64,000 nucleotides of DNA from Pseudomonadota bacterium (GCA_023451735.1 JAEXYH010000040.1:62001-126000), one strand, 5' to 3'; positions 9,819 through 18,120 are shown, counted from the first letter of the stretch. Program-made: numbers and translations. The notes: generated by a model not told the origin, from the letters alone.

Positions 9819-10277
9819 TCATCCGAAGGGGCCGACCCCCACGATCATGCTGACCATCGCAAACAAGCCGATCAGCAGCAGCAGGACCGCAGTGATCAGC
9901 GTCATCGATGGAGGAAATCGGCTTTCGGCATGAACCAGTCCTTCGGCGCGCATCGCCTGCCGCTCATGGCGCAGACCAAGCATGAACTGAAGGTGATAGA
10001 TTATCCCGACGATGAGCATCACGATACCGAGCAGGACGAGCGTGACGCCAAAATTGCGTGAGGCCGCCGCATGAGCGATGGTTCCCGCTTCCCTCAGTTT
10101 CTCGAACACTTGATAGATCGTGAAACCGAAGGAAATCAGCGAAAGCGACGTGCGGATGACTGACATCAATGTGCGGTCGGCACTCATGCGGGTGCGCTGG
10201 AAGGACATGCCGGTCCGGCGCGAGGAGAGTTCCACCGAAATCCTGTCCGATTGAGATTTTTCGTTCACCTGTTCCAT
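9819..10277 (-). CDS. DUF202 (YidH-like) membrane protein
   Basis: 152 residues. The core ELSSRRTGMSFQRTRMSADRTLMSVIRTSLSLISFGFTIYQ is the Arg-rich cytoplasmic lead-in and first helix typical of DUF202/YidH proteins. Two further membrane helices follow, around residues 75-95 and 125-150. The ATG at 10277 is preferred over an upstream in-frame ATG because GGAGG lies 6 nt before it. The gene ends 50 nt before the short arylsulfatase start and begins 1 nt after the preceding gene ends, so translation is probably coupled. Function of the family is unknown. Confidence 0.8.
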   Translation of the reverse strand: MEQVNEKSQSDRISVELSSRRTGMSFQRTRMSADRTLMSVIRTSLSLISFGFTIYQVFEKLREAGTIAHAAASRNFGVTLVLLGIVMLIVGIIYHLQFMLGLRHERQAMRAEGLVHAESRFPPSMTLITAVLLLLIGLFAMVSMIVGVGPFG

Positions 10278-10278
10278 C

Positions 10279-10788
10279 TCAACCTCCGAACCCATTGACG
10301 CTGCGGCCAATCCACCAGCTGGCCCCGCGCTCGATGAGCCAACGGAAGAGGAAATAAGGGATGAAGGCGAGAAGTAGCGCCATCAGCACTGCTTCTCCAG
10401 GGAAGAAGCGATCGAATACCCGCATCTGGTAAATGACATCCATGCTGATCCCCAAGAGCACGACCCTTGCGGTCGACACGAGCCCCTGTTTGAGCCTTCC
10501 CGACCGACCATGCATTCGGCTCCGCTGCGTCCAGAAAAATCCGGTATGACCGTGTCGGGCATCCTCGATCCCATCCGGCAGAGCCGCAAGGAAGGCCATG
10601 GTTGGCTGAAGGAAGAACCGAAAAGTCATCGGCCCATCGGCGCGCCCAAAAATGTCGGACCAGAACCGTTGATGCACTTCTGTCGAAAAGCCATGGATGA
10701 GAATGCCGGCCAGAAGCAGGCAAATGGTCAGGACCACGACCAGCCAGGTCATGATGCGCTGCAGGGTGGATATCTGCCCGAGGCCCAT
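10279..10788 (-). CDS. Uncharacterised membrane protein of the sulfatase operon
   Basis: 169 residues. I do not recognise the family. Hydrophobic segments lie near residues 12-32 (MTWLVVVLTICLLLAGILIH), 48-60, 100-120 and 130-150, and the protein ends WWIGRSVNGFGG. A basic central loop (TQRSRMHGRSGRLKQG) is probably cytoplasmic. The ATG at 10788 follows GAGGTGAGG. The upstream gene ends at 10794, leaving only 5 nt between the two genes, so it is firmly in the operon. A scaffold, transporter accessory or sensor role is possible but nothing in the sequence decides this. Confidence 0.65.
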   Translation of the reverse strand: MGLGQISTLQRIMTWLVVVLTICLLLAGILIHGFSTEVHQRFWSDIFGRADGPMTFRFFLQPTMAFLAALPDGIEDARHGHTGFFWTQRSRMHGRSGRLKQGLVSTARVVLLGISMDVIYQMRVFDRFFPGEAVLMALLLAFIPYFLFRWLIERGASWWIGRSVNGFGG

Positions 10789-10793
10789 CTTCC

Positions 10794-11750
10794 TCACCTC
10801 TTTCGCAGAACGCATCGAAACCCGACATGGCTGGTCGATGTGTCTTCCGGTTCGGCATGGCGGGCAGCCGGCCTATACCGCCGACAATAGTTCGGTGCAC
10901 AGAGATGCGAGCCACCCTTCAGGACGTGACGAGGGATCATGATCTCCGGTTGGCCGGGATCAAGGCTGGCCTCTGCTGCACCGCCCCGCGGATTGTGGGG
11001 AATGCAACAGGAATGCGTGACCGGCTCCGAATGCCGAGGCGACCAGTAATCGCTCGTCCATTCCCAGACGTTCCCGATCATGTCGTACAGGCCGTAACCG
11101 TTAGGTGGATACGACCCGACAGGGGTTGTGCGCTCCAGCCCCTTGGGCTTCACGCTATGGGTGGGAAAAACACCGGCCCAGGTATTTGCCATCGAAATCC
11201 CGCCGGGCGAGAACTCTTCGCCCCAAGCATAATCCGCTCCCTCGATCCCTCCCCGCGCCGCAAGCTCCCATTCGGCCTCGGTTGGCAATTCCAGCCCCGC
11301 CCAATCGGCATAGGCCTGCGCGTCCGCATAGGCCACATGCACTACGGGATGATCGAGCTTCCCGCGCAAATCACTTAAACCGCCCAACGGCCGCCGCCAG
11401 TTCGCACCGAACTTGAACCGCCACCATTGCGTGATATCGGGCCCATCCACCATCTTCGGCATGGTGAACACGAGCGATCCTGCCCGCAGCATATGCGGTT
11501 TTGCGCCAGGATAGTCCTTCGCATCCGGTGCCTTTTCTGCAACCGTGATATGACCGGTAGCCTCGACAAAGGCCAGAAACTTCCGGTTCGTGACCGGTGT
11601 TCGCTCCATGAAGAAGCTGTCGACTTTGACGGCGTGCGCCGGAGCTTCCTCCGGATAATGGCGGTCGGAGCCCATCACGAAGGTCCGCCCCTCGATCCTG
11701 ACGAGATCACGGTGTTCCCGCGTTGCCGCATCATCGAATGCCAGTGCCAT
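10794..11750 (-). CDS. Formylglycine-generating enzyme (sulfatase maturase, FGE/SUMF1 family)
   Basis: 318 residues. FGE oxidises the cysteine of newly made sulfatases to the catalytic C-alpha-formylglycine. The fold's hallmarks are present: FVMGSD near the start, LPTEAEWELAARGG, YDMIGNVWEWTSDYW, and a C-terminal GGSHLCAPNYCRRYR...GFRCV block. The two active-site cysteines are Cys284 and Cys289, a spacing equal to the human Cys336/Cys341 pair. Start 11750 is chosen because GGGAG lies 7 nt upstream; the frame is open another 56 codons without a ribosome site. It is the first gene of the leftward operon that includes both arylsulfatases, so it presumably activates them. A shared box (11803-11817) lies 52 nt upstream. 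Confidence 0.95.
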   Translation of the reverse strand: MALAFDDAATREHRDLVRIEGRTFVMGSDRHYPEEAPAHAVKVDSFFMERTPVTNRKFLAFVEATGHITVAEKAPDAKDYPGAKPHMLRAGSLVFTMPKMVDGPDITQWWRFKFGANWRRPLGGLSDLRGKLDHPVVHVAYADAQAYADWAGLELPTEAEWELAARGGIEGADYAWGEEFSPGGISMANTWAGVFPTHSVKPKGLERTTPVGSYPPNGYGLYDMIGNVWEWTSDYWSPRHSEPVTHSCCIPHNPRGGAAEASLDPGQPEIMIPRHVLKGGSHLCAPNYCRRYRPAARHAEPEDTSTSHVGFRCVLRKR

Positions 11751-11802
11751 AGCCCGCTCCCGCTTCTCGGAGCAAGGATTGCCGGTGATGTTGGGGTCAG
11801 GA

Positions 11803-11817
11803 AGTACGCAACGGTAA
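11803..11817 (-). promoter_or_regulatory. Shared cluster box, copy 1 (FGE/sulfatase operon)
   Basis: On the minus strand this reads TTACCGTTGCGTACT and is followed by TCC. It ends 52 nt before the ATG of the formylglycine-generating enzyme, the first gene of the seven-gene leftward operon. It is identical at all 15 positions to copies 2, 4 and 6. Confidence 0.8.
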
Positions 11818-11964
11818 ATATCGGCAACTTTTACGCCATCCCGAAGGCGCCAACCAACCGTTACCGCGCACAAAACCGTCGTGGCGAGCCGGTTTATGAC
11901 TGTTTCTCTGTGATCCACGTACCGACCGCGACCGGTGTCGCTCGAAAGCGTTCGATCCGTAAAT

Positions 11965-11979
11965 TTACCGTTGCGTACT
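11965..11979 (+). promoter_or_regulatory. Shared cluster box, copy 2 (HAD phosphatase gene)
   Basis: Reads TTACCGTTGCGTACT on the plus strand, preceded by AAAT and followed by TCTCG. It lies 76 nt before the ATG of the exported HAD gene and points towards it. Confidence 0.8.
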
Positions 11980-12055
11980 TCTCGTTACGATCATGTCCAG
12001 CACACAGTCATCAAATCTCTTTAAGCACCCGACGTACACGGATTGGAGACTGTCC

Positions 12056-13057
12056 ATGATCGCACGAGCATCCGGCCTCAAAGCCATTGTCGCCTCTTTG
12101 GTCGTTGTCGTGGCCGGTGCGCTGCCAGCCTCGGCGCAAGAGGCCTTACCCTCCTGGAACGATACCGCGGCAAGAACGAGGATCATGGAATTCGTCAAGG
12201 CAACCACGACGGAGGGGCAGGAAGGCTATGTCGCCCCGGCGAACCGTATTGCCGTCTTCGACAACGACGGCACCCTCTGGCCCGAACAGCCTAACTACGT
12301 GCAGCTCGGCTTCGTGCTTGATCGCGTAAAGGTGCTTTCTCCACAACATCCCGAATGGAAAACCAAGGAGCCGTTCAAGAGCATTCTCGATGGGGACCTG
12401 AAGGGAGTAGCAAAAGGCGGTGAGAAAGGAATGGTCGAACTCGTCATGTCGACCCACGCAGGCATGACGACGGACCAGTTCGCCAAGATCGTGGACGACT
12501 GGTTTGCCAAAGCGCGACACCCAAAGAGCGGAAAGCCTTTCGACGAAATGGGGTATTTGCCGATGCGCGAACTACTCGATTATCTCAGGGGCAACGGCTT
12601 CAAAACCTATATAGTCTCTGGCGGCGGCGTCGAATTCATGCGGCCCATCGCCGAGAAAGCTTATGGCATCCCGCCTGAACAGGTCGTTGGCAGTACGATT
12701 GCAACCGAATACGCCATCGTTGGCGACGTCCCGGTGCTCAAGCGCATTCCGAAGATCGATTTTGTCGATGACGGTCCCGGCAAGCCGGCAGGCATCAACA
12801 AGTTCATCGGCAGGAAGCCGATATTCGTCGCGGGCAATTCCGATGGTGATTACCAGATGCTTCGCTGGGTCACGGCTGCAAAAGGCCCCGGCTTTGCGAT
12901 GATCGTGCATCATACAGACAGCGAGCGGGAATATGCCTACGATCGAAAGTCAGAGTTCGGCAGGTTGGACAAGGCACTCGACGAAGCCGAGCGCCGGAAC
13001 TGGCTGATCGTCGACATGAAGGCGGACTGGAAGAAAATCTACGCCTTCGAACCATAA
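12056..13057 (+). CDS. Exported HAD-superfamily hydrolase (phosphoserine-phosphatase-like)
   Basis: 333 residues. Residues 1-28 form a signal peptide ending ALPASA|Q, so the protein is predicted to be periplasmic. The haloacid dehalogenase motif I is FDNDGTLW near residue 67 (nucleophile Asp and acid Asp). Motif II is the Ser of VSGGG near residue 189, and motif IV is VAGNSDGDYQM near residue 259. The family hydrolyses phosphate esters, but the substrate is unknown. Start 12056 is supported by GGAGA 6 nt upstream; in-frame codons further upstream lack one. It is transcribed divergently from the sulfatase operon, and the two promoters carry the same box. Confidence 0.88.
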   Translation: MIARASGLKAIVASLVVVVAGALPASAQEALPSWNDTAARTRIMEFVKATTTEGQEGYVAPANRIAVFDNDGTLWPEQPNYVQLGFVLDRVKVLSPQHPEWKTKEPFKSILDGDLKGVAKGGEKGMVELVMSTHAGMTTDQFAKIVDDWFAKARHPKSGKPFDEMGYLPMRELLDYLRGNGFKTYIVSGGGVEFMRPIAEKAYGIPPEQVVGSTIATEYAIVGDVPVLKRIPKIDFVDDGPGKPAGINKFIGRKPIFVAGNSDGDYQMLRWVTAAKGPGFAMIVHHTDSEREYAYDRKSEFGRLDKALDEAERRNWLIVDMKADWKKIYAFEP

Positions 13058-13103
13058 GGACATATCCGGCGCCGCCAGAAACAAATCACGTCAATTTCCC
13101 TCA

Positions 13104-14603
13104 TCACAGGCGTTTCACACCTGGCGGTTTCCAGTTGCCCTCTATCACCTCGGCCTTCGGCCAATAGAGCCGCATGTTCATCGTGAACGTTCCTTGGGCC
13201 GGAGCAGGAAGCCAGTTCGCCTCTTTCGCTTTTCCAGGGGATTTGCGCTGAATGTAGATATCAAGAGACCCGTCGGCATTGATCTTAAGATCGTCTCTGT
13301 CGCCGATCGCGTATCGGTCGATGGGATTGGCGGCAAAGGCCTGACGGTCATTATACATCGTGAGCGACCAAAAGGCGTTGACCGGCGGGATTTCATCTCT
13401 CTTGAAGTGCAGCACATAACGCTTCGCACTGTCGAACGGCTGTCCGTCGGCATCGGTAACGGCGGTCGGATAGACGGCATCCTCGACCGTATTGGCACCC
13501 AGTCCCGCGAATGCCACCCCGGCTCGCGCCAGATAGTCGGTGCCATAGGTTCCGACCGAGGACAAGTTCGTCCGCCATCCCTGGCGCGGTGTGCCGGCCT
13601 TGAGGAATTGCGACTTTATGAGTTTCAACGCGGCCGGACCAGCTTGGGTCAAAGCTTGTCGGCTTTCGGAAGGCAGTGCATCAAACTCAAAGAGTTTTCC
13701 AGGTTCGATACCGAGCCGCCTAATCTGGCCAAGAATGGGATAGTCATTCGCATGCGGCGGGTTGAGTTTCATCAATTCGGCAAACAGGGAAAAATACTCT
13801 GATGGTGTCAGCTTCTCGACCTGTTCCGTCGGAGGTGTCTTCATATCCCACTCAGGCACGACCGCCCCGGCCGGCGGCTGGTATGGCTTGCCCCAGTGGC
13901 TCAGGGGCGTCGCCGCCAAACCGGCCTGAAATGCGTGGACAGCCGCGTAGTCGGACTTTCCGTTCGTCTGGGTGCGCCCGACAATCCAGCCTGCTGCAGT
14001 CGGGCTTCGGATCAATGACGTCCCTTCAGGCAAGGGCCCTTTCCAATCTGGACCGCAAAGAACGAAAAGCTGCGCTTCTGTTCCGGTTGTGCGTTTACCC
14101 GGAGATGCGAAAACATCGGTCCACATGTCGAGCATCGGAAGAAGATAATAGCGGTCACCCGAGTCCGGGGCGCTGATCACTAGAGGCTCCACCGAAAGAT
14201 CGAACCACATGAATGAGTAAAGCGTATCTGCGTTGGGCCGAACCACGTCGGTGAAGGATGCGTCCGGAAAGGCCGGCATGTTGCCGAACTGATTCATCGG
14301 CGATTTGCCGAAGTGGCTGCTATCCGCAACGTTTGTACCGACACGTCGCGTCATTTCCATGATGATCATGGGATACGCGTAGATGTAGGCTGCTCTGGCA
14401 ATTTCACCGATCTCGGTTGCTGACAGCTTACTCGGCTGTGGTTTCGGGTTCTGAGCCAAGGCCGAACCACTTACAATCGCGATCGGCGATACGCCAATTA
14501 AGGGTGAAAGGGAAAGCACAGAGCCTGCGCCCAGCAGGACGTCCCGACGCAGGACGCGGACCCGGCCAGAGATGCCATGCGCTGTAACGAGTCTGATAGA
14601 CAT
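13104..14603 (-). CDS. Exported DUF1254/DUF1214 domain protein
   Basis: 499 residues. The N-terminus has a Tat-like leader (RRDVLLGAGSVLSLSP) and a plausible cleavage after GSALA near residue 51, so this copy is predicted to be exported. The DUF1254 half (AYIYAYPMIIMEMTRRVG onwards) is followed by a DUF1214 C-terminal region (INAFWSLTMYND-like segment, DIYIQRKSPG, NMRLYWP). The ATG at 14603 has AAGGAGA at good spacing. It is the second gene after the SphA-type barrel gene (91 nt gap), under the box at 15767. It is only distantly similar to the cytosolic copy at 4013-5404. Confidence 0.87.
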   Translation of the reverse strand: MSIRLVTAHGISGRVRVLRRDVLLGAGSVLSLSPLIGVSPIAIVSGSALAQNPKPQPSKLSATEIGEIARAAYIYAYPMIIMEMTRRVGTNVADSSHFGKSPMNQFGNMPAFPDASFTDVVRPNADTLYSFMWFDLSVEPLVISAPDSGDRYYLLPMLDMWTDVFASPGKRTTGTEAQLFVLCGPDWKGPLPEGTSLIRSPTAAGWIVGRTQTNGKSDYAAVHAFQAGLAATPLSHWGKPYQPPAGAVVPEWDMKTPPTEQVEKLTPSEYFSLFAELMKLNPPHANDYPILGQIRRLGIEPGKLFEFDALPSESRQALTQAGPAALKLIKSQFLKAGTPRQGWRTNLSSVGTYGTDYLARAGVAFAGLGANTVEDAVYPTAVTDADGQPFDSAKRYVLHFKRDEIPPVNAFWSLTMYNDRQAFAANPIDRYAIGDRDDLKINADGSLDIYIQRKSPGKAKEANWLPAPAQGTFTMNMRLYWPKAEVIEGNWKPPGVKRL

Positions 14604-14694
14604 TGCCGCTCTCCTTAGAAAGTTGCCATGAATTTCCATATTCATTGATTGGAAAGCAGCGTTGAACCTGATCTCCAGCGACGAAACACCATCG

Positions 14695-15684
14695 TCATTG
14701 GGCGGCGATGTTGACCGGCTTGGTAATCGACAGCGGCAAGGAGATCGTCAGAAAGAAAGAATCTCCTTCTGCACGGTTTTTGACGCCAAACTCGTGGAAA
14801 TATTTGACGCGCGTCGAGACAGGCAGGTCCCCGACCTTGAAATTCCAGCCGACCGTTGCGCCGATCCCGAATGTCCTGCCTTCGAAATCGCCAAGCGTGG
14901 CCCCGTCCCCACTGTCACCTGTCACCTGCTGGTAGGCATACCCGACCAGGCCTGCATCGAACTGCTCGTTGAAATGCTGAACGGCCGCCCATTCGAAATG
15001 CAGCTCGTTGCCCGTCCGATAATCCGTCGCAGGGTTCTCGGCATTGAATGTCATGCCGATCACGCCGGAAAGATCGAACCCGATCGTCGGGTCGAGCCAT
15101 GTGGCTCCGGCGGAAACATCGATACCCCAATGATGAAACGCGATGTTGGAGAGTTCTCCCTTTTGATAATCTCCGACTGGAATATTGACGAGCGTACCGA
15201 ACTGCCAATGAAAATTGCCGCTCTCCCATCCAAGCAGTCCCCCCACAAGTGGATCGCCGAGCGTAAAGACCGTGTCCTCTACATTTCCCCCTATCACCCC
15301 ACCGCCCGGGCCTGTGAGGGTCAGATCGGCGGAGGTCTTCATATAACCAAATGGTATGGTCGCGGCCAGGCCAACATGGCCGCCGAGAAATTCCTCCGGA
15401 AGCACCCAGAGGAATGTTGGTGCGTCCAGCACAGCATGACCGTCGACGCCGACCGCCACCTGGCCACCGCGTGGCAGGGATCGCCCACCCCCGAGATCAC
15501 CGGAATAGATCCAGAGATCGTTCTGGAAATAGACGCCCGGGGGCGGCGTAATCGCCGCACCCGGCCCCTTGCCCCCGAGAAGATAGAAGCCGGCGCCATT
15601 CTCCGCCGCAAGCGCCAATGTTGGAACCGACAAGGCAGCCCCGGCGAAAATCGCTGCTGCGGCCGAAAACAGAACTCTGGCCAT
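14695..15684 (-). CDS. SphA-family outer membrane beta-barrel protein
   Basis: 329 residues with a signal peptide ending PTLALA|AENG. The mature start (GAGFYLLGGKGPGAAITPPPGVYFQNDLWIYSGD) is characteristic of SphA/phenol-degradation-type (Phenol_MetA_deg) outer membrane proteins. These are thought to form channels for aromatic or hydrophobic compounds. The rest alternates short polar and aromatic strands as expected for a barrel. Start 15684 is used because the leader then has normal length; the frame is open 20 codons further upstream. It heads a two-gene unit with the exported DUF1254 protein and has the shared box 82 nt upstream. It could import an aryl sulfate, but this is inference. Confidence 0.82.
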   Translation of the reverse strand: MARVLFSAAAAIFAGAALSVPTLALAAENGAGFYLLGGKGPGAAITPPPGVYFQNDLWIYSGDLGGGRSLPRGGQVAVGVDGHAVLDAPTFLWVLPEEFLGGHVGLAATIPFGYMKTSADLTLTGPGGGVIGGNVEDTVFTLGDPLVGGLLGWESGNFHWQFGTLVNIPVGDYQKGELSNIAFHHWGIDVSAGATWLDPTIGFDLSGVIGMTFNAENPATDYRTGNELHFEWAAVQHFNEQFDAGLVGYAYQQVTGDSGDGATLGDFEGRTFGIGATVGWNFKVGDLPVSTRVKYFHEFGVKNRAEGDSFFLTISLPLSITKPVNIAAQ

Positions 15685-15766
15685 GCCATTCCCCGTCTCT
15701 TGAAGACGGAAACGGAAATGTCCGCCTACCGTCGGATGAAACATGGCAGAAGGGGTTTATGCCACA

Positions 15767-15781
15767 AGTACGCAACGGTTA
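15767..15781 (-). promoter_or_regulatory. Shared cluster box, copy 3 (SphA/DUF1254 unit)
   Basis: On the minus strand TAACCGTTGCGTACT, one mismatch (second base A) from the consensus, followed by TGTGG. It ends 82 nt before the SphA-type ATG. A further GTTACGTTGCC lies directly upstream and may be a partial second copy. Confidence 0.78.
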
Positions 15782-15800
15782 CAGGCAACGTAACATCGGC

Positions 15801-17507
15801 TCAGTGGATGGCTGCGGATGCAATCCTGTCCTGCATCCGCTCGGCTTTGCCAAGTCCGCGCTCCAGCGCCTCGATGACGTCTTCGGGGTATTTGCGACGT
15901 TCCATCCAGACCCCCATCGCCGTCTCGTAGTCCGGCATAATCTGTTTGAGATAGGCAAGGCTGCGGCGCGCGTCTGAGGCGTTCATCTCGCCAAGCGAAG
16001 CCGCGCGGATGGCACGAACGACAAAGTCGCTGCAATTGATCTGTTCGGCAAACAGAGAAGCATTTGACCAGTCACGGCGCAGATAGGCATCGAGCGCAAG
16101 GACGATCACCGCATCTCGAGGTACAGCCTCGACATGCTCGGATGCCTCGCCGGCCAGCGAAGTCGCTGCCTTTCGGTAACCAGCGCTGAACAGAACGCCG
16201 GCCAGCTTGGCAAGAACGTCTGGATTATCCGGGTTTAAAGAAAGCGCCCTGTTTCCTGCTGCGATCGCAGGCTCGGTCTTGCCCGTATAGAACTGGGCCA
16301 TCATCAAGGCGACGTAAGCGCGATCCGATCCGGGGTCGATAGAAACGGCCTGGTTGGCAAGCATTGTCGCGCGGGCAAAATCGGTAGTTCTCGGGTCGCC
16401 GCCTTTGCTAGCGACAAGCGCACGGGACAATATGGCCATTGCGTCGGCATTGTTCGGTTGCCGGGCAAGCGTTCGTTCAAGGCAGGGTATCGAGGTTGCA
16501 ATCCCTCTGCCTCCACCTTCGTCGAGAGCTATTTCTGCTCGAAGGACGCAGACGTTTCCAAGCATCCGGGCAGGCATGTCCTGATGCGCTTCGATGTTGC
16601 TGATCACACCACGAGCACTGGCAAGACGCTTGGCGAGAATGCTGACCAGTTCATCGCGAACGGCTACCGCGCTCCTGCCATCGATCGGCACCTTTTCGAT
16701 ACCGGATTTCAGAATGCTACCGTCGCGACCATCGACCACTTGCCACCATATTGTCCGGTCGTCATCGTCGGCATAATATTTCATTTCGATATCATAGGCG
16801 GGAATTGAGGCTCTGACCGCAGCGTAGGTCCTTGTATTCATCTCCAGTGTGCGGAAGCGTGACAGGGCGGCGGCGAGATACCGCCGCATTTCGTCTGCTT
16901 CCTTTCCATGTTGATTGTCTGCCGCGGTCATGGTCAAGCTGACCGAGGGTCGCGTGGTGATATCCGGGGTTTGCCCCATCAAAGACCAAGCCGATCCTGC
17001 CAGGGCTATTGCCGCAACGCCCGCCGTGGTCGGAACCCAACGTGCCCAGGCAAGAGGCGATCTCATGGGAGCGCCTTCGACCTCTGTCGCAACGCCCGAC
17101 AAATAGGCATCTTGAGCGGGCTCGACGCCAGAGTTTCTACCTCCAACCGATCGGGTGAATACGGCAAGGTAATGACCCACCGGGAGAGTGGCGATGATCT
17201 CGAGTTCATTGCCATACGCTTCGTAATAATTCGACAGCGCGTTCCGAAGTCGACTGATCTCGATCCTGACGATCGGATCGGAGTTGGTATCGAAATGTGT
17301 TGGACGGTTGAGAACATCAAGCGCGATTGCGTACGCTTTGACGCCCACAGTTTCGCCTTCGAAACATCTCTCCGCGATGTATCTTAAGATGCGCTTCGCG
17401 CGGTCTGTCGCATGAAATCTCGGATCGGCAAGCAGCCGCTCGAGTTCCGCTCTTGCTTCGTCCGGAGAAACACCCTCCAGCCCCGACTTATCCTCGCCAG
17501 CGATCAT
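15801..17507 (-). CDS. Membrane-anchored TPR protein, candidate regulator of the cluster
   Basis: 568 residues in three parts. Residues about 10-110 form an N-terminal domain with the pattern RAKRILRYIAERCFEG, then KAYAIALDVLNR, then SDPIVRIEISRLRNALSNYY. This domain is common at the head of rhizobial signalling proteins that carry a membrane helix and TPRs. One membrane helix lies near 156-175 (TTAGVAAIALAGSAWSLMG). The C-terminal half has tetratricopeptide-like repeats (about 330-560). The topology recalls CadC-type one-component regulators with a cytosolic DNA-binding domain and a periplasmic sensor, though I cannot confirm DNA binding. Start 17507 follows GAGGGGG. It is the only gene in the cluster that looks regulatory, and its own promoter lacks the shared box. 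Confidence 0.7.
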   Translation of the reverse strand: MIAGEDKSGLEGVSPDEARAELERLLADPRFHATDRAKRILRYIAERCFEGETVGVKAYAIALDVLNRPTHFDTNSDPIVRIEISRLRNALSNYYEAYGNELEIIATLPVGHYLAVFTRSVGGRNSGVEPAQDAYLSGVATEVEGAPMRSPLAWARWVPTTAGVAAIALAGSAWSLMGQTPDITTRPSVSLTMTAADNQHGKEADEMRRYLAAALSRFRTLEMNTRTYAAVRASIPAYDIEMKYYADDDDRTIWWQVVDGRDGSILKSGIEKVPIDGRSAVAVRDELVSILAKRLASARGVISNIEAHQDMPARMLGNVCVLRAEIALDEGGGRGIATSIPCLERTLARQPNNADAMAILSRALVASKGGDPRTTDFARATMLANQAVSIDPGSDRAYVALMMAQFYTGKTEPAIAAGNRALSLNPDNPDVLAKLAGVLFSAGYRKAATSLAGEASEHVEAVPRDAVIVLALDAYLRRDWSNASLFAEQINCSDFVVRAIRAASLGEMNASDARRSLAYLKQIMPDYETAMGVWMERRKYPEDVIEALERGLGKAERMQDRIASAAIH

Positions 17508-17630
17508 GGTCGCCCCCTCATGCGATGGATGCGTGTCCCAACAGTAAAGCCGATTGTGGATCACATTACAACATGACTGAAACAGCTTTTGCTAATCAAC
17601 CGGTAACGGCGCTCCGAATTGACACGTGTG

Positions 17631-17960
17631 CTATCGATCCCGCGCGAAATTGAGACAATGGGCGATAACGTCGGACTCGATCCCGGAACAGACGTTTCGA
17701 TACTCGGCAATCATCTCTTCGTCGCGCTTCTGGCCACGCTCGAGACGCTCCAGCATGGCAGTCGCCTCGTCGTAGGCGGCGAGCAGTTCGCGAAACGAAG
17801 ATTGGCGGCCGGCGATCACCTGTAGCTGGCCCCGCACGCTGGGGAGTTTCACCATGAGTTTCAGAAGACCTCTTTGTGCAGCCCCTGTCAGCGCTGGGGG
17901 TCCATCCTGCTTTCCGCTCATCGCCCCATCCGATCTGCCGCGCGCCGAATTAATGGACAT
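17631..17960 (-). CDS. Small helical protein of unknown function
   Basis: 109 residues, not recognised. It is predicted to be soluble and mostly helical, with a heptad-like charged stretch (FRELLAAYDEATAMLERLERGQKRDEEMIAEYRNV) that could form a coiled coil. The case for a real gene is the shared box (17986-18000) only 25 nt upstream of the ATG, in the right orientation, and a GAAGAGG ribosome site. It is a single-gene unit between the TPR protein and the divergent barrel/MscS unit. Two cysteines lie near the C-terminus. Confidence 0.6.
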   Translation of the reverse strand: MSINSARGRSDGAMSGKQDGPPALTGAAQRGLLKLMVKLPSVRGQLQVIAGRQSSFRELLAAYDEATAMLERLERGQKRDEEMIAEYRNVCSGIESDVIAHCLNFARDR

Positions 17961-17985
17961 CCTATGCCTCTTCCGAAGCCTGGGA

Positions 17986-18000
17986 AGTACGCAACGGTAA
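17986..18000 (-). promoter_or_regulatory. Shared cluster box, copy 4 (109-residue gene)
   Basis: Perfect TTACCGTTGCGTACT on the minus strand, ending only 25 nt before the ATG at 17960, the shortest box-to-start distance in the set. It is back to back with copy 5 across a 53-nt divergent spacer. Confidence 0.8.
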
Positions 18001-18053
18001 CAGGTTAGTTCCGAGCGTGAGAAACTCAGTCAGAACAGGCTTTTACAACTGTG

Positions 18054-18068
18054 TTACCGTTACGTACT
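18054..18068 (+). promoter_or_regulatory. Shared cluster box, copy 5 (barrel/MscS unit)
   Basis: TTACCGTTACGTACT, one mismatch (A for G at position 9), on the plus strand, 52 nt before the ATG at 18121. It is followed by a C-run as in several other copies. Confidence 0.78.
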
Positions 18069-18120
18069 CCCCTATTTGCAAGAACTGTGTTTCGGTTTGC
18101 GGCCAGACACGGAGATGACG

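Larger units (their letters stand above)
11751..12055. promoter_or_regulatory. Divergent promoter region between FGE operon and HAD gene
   Basis: This 305-nt gap between two divergent genes contains no convincing coding sequence. It holds two copies of the cluster's shared box, one facing left towards the FGE operon (11803-11817) and one facing right towards the HAD gene (11965-11979). Immediately before the right copy the bases CGTAAATTTACCG form a small inverted repeat. Confidence 0.7.

Noticed and set aside
14662..15930. 422-codon rightward frame opposite the SphA-type gene
   Set aside because: The leftward frame has a signal peptide, barrel features, an upstream box and family motifs. 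The antisense frame has none.
17508..17630. A seventh box copy upstream of the TPR protein (CCGTTACC near 17600)
   Set aside because: Only about half of the box matches and the GTACT part is missing.
17986..18068. Reading the shared box as an ECF-sigma promoter (GGAAC-N16-CGTA)
   Set aside because: Only copy 4 has a GGAAC at the right distance upstream. The other five copies lack it, so the conserved core is better explained as a regulator site.
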